From Vulcanimicrobiota bacterium (GTDB taxonomy: Bacteria; Vulcanimicrobiota; Vulcanimicrobiia; Vulcanimicrobiales; Vulcanimicrobiaceae), in the NCBI GenBank assembly GCA_019233165.1, contig JAFAMS010000209.1:1-9399 (forward strand): DNA of 9,399 nucleotides. The letters run 5' to 3'. The notes under the pieces were generated by a model that did no database searches, was not told where the DNA came from, and was given only the letters and a program-made list of their open reading frames with translations. Below are positions 5,920 through 9,399 of the stretch, one piece after another; position 1 is the first letter of the stretch, and every line of letters begins with the position of its first letter. The position numbers and the translations under genes are program-made.

Positions 5920-6457
5920 GCGCGTTTTCGACGGCGGCGCGAAGCTGCGAATTCGGCGCGTTCCACGCATCGACGAAATGCTTGAGCACGCGTCCGGTGA
6001 GGCCCCAAATGTGATGCTCTCCGTAATCGAGCGCGTACGAAGAGATCCCCCGGGTGCGGCTGATCTCGACGTCGTCGTAGATAGCGTCGGGCTTTAGAAT
6101 CGACGCGAGCGGGACCGTGAACATCCCGACCGTCTCGGTATGATCGACGGTGAGCAGGGTTCCCGGCTCGAGGATGCCTATGAGGGGTGTGACGATGAAG
6201 CGGCTTGAGATCCGGTCGAGCGCGGGCAGCCTGCCGACGATCTTCACGCGATCCGGGGCGACGCCGAGCTCCTCGTACAGCTCGCGCAGCCCCGTGTTCT
6301 TGGGGTCGTCGCCGTCTGCGGGATCGGCGGTCCCTCCCGGCAATCCGATTTGCCCCGGATGGTGGCGCAGATGCGGCGCGCGTTCGATGAAGACGACGTC
6401 GTGTGGCGGCTCGGCGAAAATCGCGATCACCACCGCGGCGCTGCGTCGCTCGTCCAT
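5909..6457 (-). CDS. Nudix hydrolase, CoA pyrophosphatase (NudL/UPF0035) type
   Basis: A 182-residue Nudix protein, probably hydrolysing CoA or acyl-CoA to 3',5'-ADP and phosphopantetheine derivatives. The start MDERRSAAVVIAIF fits the first strand of the fold. An in-frame ATG five codons earlier (base 6472) is also possible but would run into the divergent gene and has its purine-rich site directly abutting. The UPF0035 signature is present as FIERAPHLRHHPGQIGLPGG (23-42). The Nudix box follows, with its second half RELYEELGV perfect (58-66) and the first half carrying Asp where the consensus has Glu. The much longer leftward open frame reaching 8002 is Arg/Asp-rich antisense sequence of the next two genes and is not credible. 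Start codons of this gene and the dioxygenase are only 6 bp apart, so their promoters must lie inside each other. A CoA-recycling role would suit the neighbouring CoA-thioester enzymes; this is inference. Confidence 0.88.
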   Translation of the reverse strand: MDERRSAAVVIAIFAEPPHDVVFIERAPHLRHHPGQIGLPGGTADPADGDDPKNTGLRELYEELGVAPDRVKIVGRLPALDRISSRFIVTPLIGILEPGTLLTVDHTETVGMFTVPLASILKPDAIYDDVEISRTRGISSYALDYGEHHIWGLTGRVLKHFVDAWNAPNSQLRAAVENALMR

Positions 6458-6463
6458 CCTGCG

Positions 6464-7351
6464 ATGATACATCCTTCGCCGCTTGCCGTGCGACCGCTGA
6501 TGCCGCACTTCGCCGCAGAAGTGAGCGGTATCGATCTCTCGTCGGACCGCACGCCGGATGCAACGATCGCCGCGCTGCGCGGTACGATCGACGCTTTCGC
6601 GGTCGTCGTCCTTCGCGACCAGCCGCTCGACGACGAGGCACAGATCCGCTTCAGCGAGCGTCTCGGGCCGCTCGAAACGATCTATCGTTTGAAGCTCGAG
6701 ACGGCGGCGATGGACCGGCACGTCAACGTGCTGAGCAACGTCGACCCCGAGACCGGACGAATCTACGAGCCGAGCGATCCGCGGCTGCGCTACTGGGACG
6801 GGAACGAGCTCTGGCATTCGGACAGCTCGTTCAAGCCCGTCCCGGCGAAGTATTCGATCCTCTCGGCGCGCGTCGTCCCTGCCGAAGGCGGTGAGACACT
6901 CTATGCCGACATGCGGCTCGTCTGGGACGAGCTCCCCGACGAGCACAAGGCGGCGCTGCGTGACCTGGTCGCCGAGCATAGCTTGGTCTACAGCCGTGGA
7001 ATCTCGAATCCCGATCGCGCGTTCTTCAGCGAAGAGGAGAAGGAGACGCTCAAGCCGGTCCGCCACGCGCTGGTCCGCGAGCATCCCGTCACGCGACGGC
7101 TTGCCGTCTACGCCGGTTCGCACGCCTCGCACATCGAGGGCCTCGCACTCGACGAAGGGCGCGCGATCATCCGCGCGCTGCTCGAACGCGCGACAGTCCC
7201 GGAACGGGTCTACCGTCACCGCTGGCGCGCGAACGACGTCGTCATTTGGGACAATCGTTCGGTCGTCCATCGCGCGACGAAATTCGATGCCGCGCGCCAT
7301 CCGCGGGTCATGCACCGGACGACCGTCGCCGGCGACGGACCGACCGTTTAA
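6464..7351 (+). CDS. TfdA-like Fe(II)/2-oxoglutarate-dependent dioxygenase (TauD/TfdA family)
   Basis: A 295-residue oxygenase that couples 2-oxoglutarate decarboxylation to hydroxylation of an organic substrate, cytoplasmic. The HxD facial-triad residues are His118 and Asp120 in ELWHSDSSFKPVPAKYS. The distal His is His269 in IWDNRSVVHR. 2-Oxoglutarate contacts are expected at Thr145 and Arg281, with a second arginine Arg285 in RVMHRTTVAG. The stretch from WHSDSSFKPVPAKYS through SARVVPAEGG, YADMR and EHSLVYSRG resembles TfdA, the 2,4-dichlorophenoxyacetate dioxygenase, more than taurine dioxygenase TauD. In TfdA the second arginine binds the substrate carboxylate, so an aryloxy- or other carboxylic acid is a fair guess here. 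ATG 6464 gives the family N-terminus and normal length. No Shine-Dalgarno is visible. It is divergent from Nudix by 6 bp and directly abuts the CPBP gene in the same frame. Confidence 0.92.
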   Translation: MIHPSPLAVRPLMPHFAAEVSGIDLSSDRTPDATIAALRGTIDAFAVVVLRDQPLDDEAQIRFSERLGPLETIYRLKLETAAMDRHVNVLSNVDPETGRIYEPSDPRLRYWDGNELWHSDSSFKPVPAKYSILSARVVPAEGGETLYADMRLVWDELPDEHKAALRDLVAEHSLVYSRGISNPDRAFFSEEEKETLKPVRHALVREHPVTRRLAVYAGSHASHIEGLALDEGRAIIRALLERATVPERVYRHRWRANDVVIWDNRSVVHRATKFDAARHPRVMHRTTVAGDGPTV

Positions 7352-8164
7352 TTGAAACTGCGCCGCGTCCTCGTGCGCCTGGCGGTGATGCTGCTCGGCG
7401 TCGTCGTCCTGGTCGGCGCGCTCTTTCTGGCGCAATTCCCCCTCAATGCTCGCCGCGTGCCCGACTGGGCGGGCGCGCTTGCGATCGCGGCGATCGCACT
7501 CGCCGTCTACGCGCTCTACGAACGCTACGTCGAGCGCCGAGCGCCGACCGAGATCGGCGGGCGCGGGCTGGTCTCGTTCTCGGTGATCGGGACGCTCGCC
7601 GGCGTGCTGCTCTTCGCCGCGTCGTTCGGTCTGATCGCCGCGTTCGGAGCGGTAGAGAACCTGCACTTCAACTCGTGGTCGGGGATCGGCCCGGTGTTTC
7701 TCGGAATCGCCGCCGCCGCGCTCGTCGAAGAGCTGATCTTTCGCGGATTCTTGTTTCGCACGGTCCGCGATCTCGGCGGGACGTGGGTCGGCGTCGGTAT
7801 CTCCGCGCTCGTCTTCGGCGCGGTCCACGCGTTCAATCCCGGCGCAACGCCGGCGAGCACCGTCGCAATCGCGCTCGAGGCCGGGATTTTGCTCGCGCTT
7901 GCATACGCCGTCGCGAACAGCTTGTGGCTCCCCGCAGGGATCCATCTGGGCTGGAATTTCGCGGAGTCCGCGATCTTCGGAACGGCGGTCTCCGGGCATC
8001 ACGTCGGCGCGACGGTGCTGACGGCCGAGTTGCAGGGGCCGAACGTTCTGACCGGCGGCGCGTTCGGCCCCGAGGCTTCGCTCCCCGCGCTTGTCGTCTG
8101 CCTAACGGCGAGTGCTTTCCTTGCCGGGGTTTTGCACCGCCGCGAGCGGAAGCGGCGCGCATGA
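7352..8164 (+). CDS. CPBP family intramembrane glutamic endopeptidase (CAAX protease-like)
   Basis: A 270-residue multi-span membrane protein. Hydrophobic segments lie at about 9-28, 39-54, 74-98, 113-125, 145-158, 171-188 and 240-260. The three CPBP/Abi motifs are present: VEELIFRG with Glu126/Glu127 and Arg131, FGAVH with His159, and HLGWN with His198 and Asn202. Together these form the putative active site of glutamate-type prenyl or bacteriocin-related proteases. The start is uncertain. TTG 7352 comes directly after the dioxygenase TAA in the same frame and gives a basic MKLRR leader. ATG 7388 would lose twelve residues, including the first half of helix 1. No clear Shine-Dalgarno exists, so reinitiation after the dioxygenase stop is plausible. 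The stop overlaps the next ATG (ATGA). Substrate unknown; such proteins are linked to prenylated-protein processing, signalling and peptide self-immunity. Confidence 0.88.
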   Translation: MKLRRVLVRLAVMLLGVVVLVGALFLAQFPLNARRVPDWAGALAIAAIALAVYALYERYVERRAPTEIGGRGLVSFSVIGTLAGVLLFAASFGLIAAFGAVENLHFNSWSGIGPVFLGIAAAALVEELIFRGFLFRTVRDLGGTWVGVGISALVFGAVHAFNPGATPASTVAIALEAGILLALAYAVANSLWLPAGIHLGWNFAESAIFGTAVSGHHVGATVLTAELQGPNVLTGGAFGPEASLPALVVCLTASAFLAGVLHRRERKRRA

Positions 8165-9141
8165 ACCGTTTTGCGTTGACGATCTTTCTGGGAATTCTGG
8201 TTTGCATCGCGCCGGCGTTCGCGCAGCCTACCGTCACGATCAGGGAATGGGTCGTTCCGACGGCCGGATCGCATCCGCACGATCCGCTCGCGACGGCGGA
8301 CGGTGCGATTTGGTACACGGGGCAGATGGCCGACGTTCTCGGCCGGCTCGATCCCGCTACCGGAACGTTCAAAGAGTACCATCTTCCCCAAGGGTCGGGA
8401 CCGCACGGACTCGTCGCCGACAAGAACGGCGATATCTGGTACACCGCGAACTTCAAAGGCACGATCGGGCGGCTCGATCCGCGCACGGGCAGCGTCAAAG
8501 AATATCCGCTCCCCGATCCGGCGGCGCGCGACCCGCACACGCCGGTTTTCGACCGCAACGGGATGCTGTGGTTCACGGTGCAGGGCGGCGATATGATCGG
8601 CCGGCTCGATCCCACAACCGGCGCGATCAAACTCGTCCGCGTGCCGACGCCGCGCGCGCTTCCCTACGGGCTCGCGATCGACTCGAAGGGCGTGCCGTAT
8701 TTCGCCGAGTTCGGAGCGAACAAGATCGGGCGCGTCGACCCGCAGACCATGGAGATCCGCGAGCTCGTGCTCGAGAATCCCGGCGCACGTCCCCGCCGGA
8801 TCGCGATTACGCCCGACGACGTGCTGTGGTACACCGATTACGTTCGCGGCTCCATCGGCCGCTACGACATCAAGACCGGGAAACAAGGCGAGTGGCCGTC
8901 GCCTGCCGGCGGGCGGGCGTATCCGTATGCGATTACCGTCCTCGGTACTGCCGTTTGGTACAGCGAGTCCGGACCGCGTCCGAACACCGTCGTGCGATTC
9001 GATCCGGCGACGGCGCGGTTCGAGAGCTGGCCGATCCCCTCGGGCGGCGGCGTCGTCCGGAACATGATGCCGACGCGCGACGGAAACCTCGCGCTCGCGT
9101 GCAGCGGCGAAAACCGCGTCGCGCTGGTCGTCGTCAAGTAG
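8161..9141 (+). CDS. Secreted Vgb-like (streptogramin-lyase fold) beta-propeller
   Basis: A 326-residue exported protein. The signal peptide is MNRFAL plus a hydrophobic core with AFA/Q cleavage after residue 21; Cys15 is not in a lipobox. The mature part is a series of about 42-44-residue blades with the pattern (I/L/V)W(Y/F)T..., (I/V)GRLDPxTG, EYPLP, at about 49-74, 91-118, 135-162, 178-205, 221-247 and 264-292, with a closing segment near 305-326. This is the virginiamycin B lyase/SMP-30-like propeller. Each blade starts with a loop that in Vgb carries Pro-His. Here blades 1-3 keep it (His40, His82, His126) but the later ones have Tyr169, Arg212 and Tyr256, so the Vgb catalytic His residues appear lost. 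A periplasmic binding, sensing or hydrolase role is more likely than antibiotic inactivation. It starts in a 4-bp overlap with the CPBP gene, with only a weak GGAAG site. Confidence 0.88.
   Translation: MNRFALTIFLGILVCIAPAFAQPTVTIREWVVPTAGSHPHDPLATADGAIWYTGQMADVLGRLDPATGTFKEYHLPQGSGPHGLVADKNGDIWYTANFKGTIGRLDPRTGSVKEYPLPDPAARDPHTPVFDRNGMLWFTVQGGDMIGRLDPTTGAIKLVRVPTPRALPYGLAIDSKGVPYFAEFGANKIGRVDPQTMEIRELVLENPGARPRRIAITPDDVLWYTDYVRGSIGRYDIKTGKQGEWPSPAGGRAYPYAITVLGTAVWYSESGPRPNTVVRFDPATARFESWPIPSGGGVVRNMMPTRDGNLALACSGENRVALVVVK
8341..8612 (+). repeat. Near-identical 14-nt motifs repeated once per propeller blade
   Basis: GGCCGGCTCGATCC at 8341-8354 and 8599-8612, and GGGCGGCTCGATCC at 8467-8480, all encode the GRLDP turn of successive blades. 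Spacings of 126 and 132 bases equal 42 and 44 codons. Conservation at DNA level suggests blade duplication or codon constraint rather than a regulatory repeat. Confidence 0.7.
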
Positions 9142-9164
9142 GTCTGTATGCGGGGTTGACGCTC

Positions 9165-9192
9165 TGCCGGCGAAACCGACGGGTGGCCGGCA
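9165..9192. terminator. Possible weak terminator hairpin after the propeller gene
   Basis: TGCCGGC (9165-9171) pairs perfectly with GCCGGCA (9186-9192) across a 14-nt loop, in the 91-bp gap between the propeller gene and the TRAP receptor gene. No T-tract follows directly; the only T-run is CTTTT near 9207. It may be a factor-assisted terminator, an mRNA-stability stem, or an operator-like palindrome for the downstream gene. Confidence 0.3.
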
Positions 9193-9232
9193 CGCCGCCG
9201 CGGTAGCTTTTAGCGTTCACGAGGGAGTTGCG

Positions 9233-9399
9233 ATGAAACGTTCGGATGCGATACGACTCGGCGCCGGCGCACTCACGGTCGGTGCGTGGACGGAGCTGGG
9301 CGGCGTTGCCGCGGCCCAGCAGAAGATGGTCCTCAAGGCCTTCGACGTCCATCCGCCGGGGTATCCGACGGTCGTCGCGGTCGAGGATATGGGGAAGAA
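9233..9399 (+). CDS. TRAP transporter substrate-binding protein (DctP family), N-terminal part
   Basis: The first 55 residues of a gene that runs off the right edge. ATG 9233 has the best ribosome site in the window, GAGGGAG at 9221-9227 with a 5-nt spacer. The product starts MKRSDAIRLGAGALTVGAWT, a signal peptide ending near VAAA/QQ at about residue 28. It has KR rather than the twin Arg of Tat signals. The mature start LKAFDVHPPGYPTVVAVEDMG matches the first strand and helix of periplasmic DctP receptors (LxxxDxHPxGYPTVxAVxxMG). These receptors bind carboxylic acids, including aromatic ones, for sodium- or proton-driven uptake by the DctQ and DctM membrane subunits, whose genes would be expected just to the right. 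The 91-bp gap with a hairpin suggests its own transcript. Uptake of the substrate for the catabolic genes is a reasonable inference. Confidence 0.82.
   Translation, partial: MKRSDAIRLGAGALTVGAWTELGGVAAAQQKMVLKAFDVHPPGYPTVVAVEDMGK

Noticed and set aside
5909..8002. A 697-residue leftward open frame spanning the Nudix gene and antisense to the dioxygenase and protease
   Set aside because: Only the C-terminal 182 residues have a protein family pattern; the rest is Arg/Asp/Glu-rich with no domain and mirrors high-GC codon bias of the rightward genes.
8341..8612. A CRISPR-like or regulatory direct-repeat array
   Set aside because: The repeats are in frame, spaced by one propeller blade, and encode the same GRLDP turn.
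9156..9184. A TTGACG box as a -35 promoter element for the TRAP receptor gene
   Set aside because: At 17-bp spacing the -10 position reads ACGGGT, so no credible sigma-70-type promoter is formed.

Overview
The window is GC-rich (roughly two thirds G+C by eye), very gene-dense bacterial chromosome. Neighbouring genes overlap by 4 bp (ATGA or GTGA) at four junctions, meet tail-to-tail with 11-bp overlaps twice, and once abut with no spacer. No stretch over 300 bases lacks a gene; the longest gap is 91 bp (9142-9232). I see no tRNA, rRNA, CRISPR, transposase, attachment site or phage gene. The content (Old Yellow Enzyme, MaoC, CitE, Hpa-pathway enzymes, a TfdA-like dioxygenase, a TRAP receptor) suggests a free-living, metabolically versatile high-GC bacterium, probably from soil. 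A deep-branching soil phylum is possible, but nothing here fixes the taxonomy.

Layout. 1-100: the C-terminus of a rightward gene, perhaps a 3-hydroxyisobutyrate-dehydrogenase-type protein. 90-1880: a leftward pair, an SDR followed by a YqjM-type ene-reductase. 1922-5919: a rightward run of six genes encoding a MaoC-type hydratase, a secreted glycine-zipper protein, a stand-alone CitE-type lyase, the CHM isomerase HpaF, a DapA-family aldolase and a fumarylacetoacetate-hydrolase (FAH) family enzyme. 5909-6457: a leftward Nudix CoA pyrophosphatase. 6464-9141: a rightward trio encoding a TfdA-like Fe(II)/2-oxoglutarate dioxygenase, a CPBP intramembrane protease and a secreted Vgb-like beta-propeller. 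9233-end: the start of a TRAP-type (DctP) substrate-binding protein.

How the genes may work together. HpaF, the DapA-like protein and the FAH protein fit the lower homoprotocatechuate (4-hydroxyphenylacetate) meta-cleavage route. In that reading the DapA-like protein replaces the usual HpaI aldolase. MaoC and CitE fit a hydrate-then-cleave step on an unsaturated dicarboxyl-CoA. The TfdA-like dioxygenase and the TRAP receptor could supply oxidation and uptake of an organic acid. The ring-cleavage dioxygenase (HpaD), semialdehyde dehydrogenase (HpaE) and hydratase (HpaH) are not in the window, so the true substrate is unproven. The most notable oddities are an SDR whose catalytic Tyr is Phe, an FAH enzyme with Glu at the usual Asp metal-ligand position, a Vgb-like propeller that seems to lack the catalytic His residues, and an 8-bp hairpin sitting exactly between a Shine-Dalgarno-like region and the CitE start codon.
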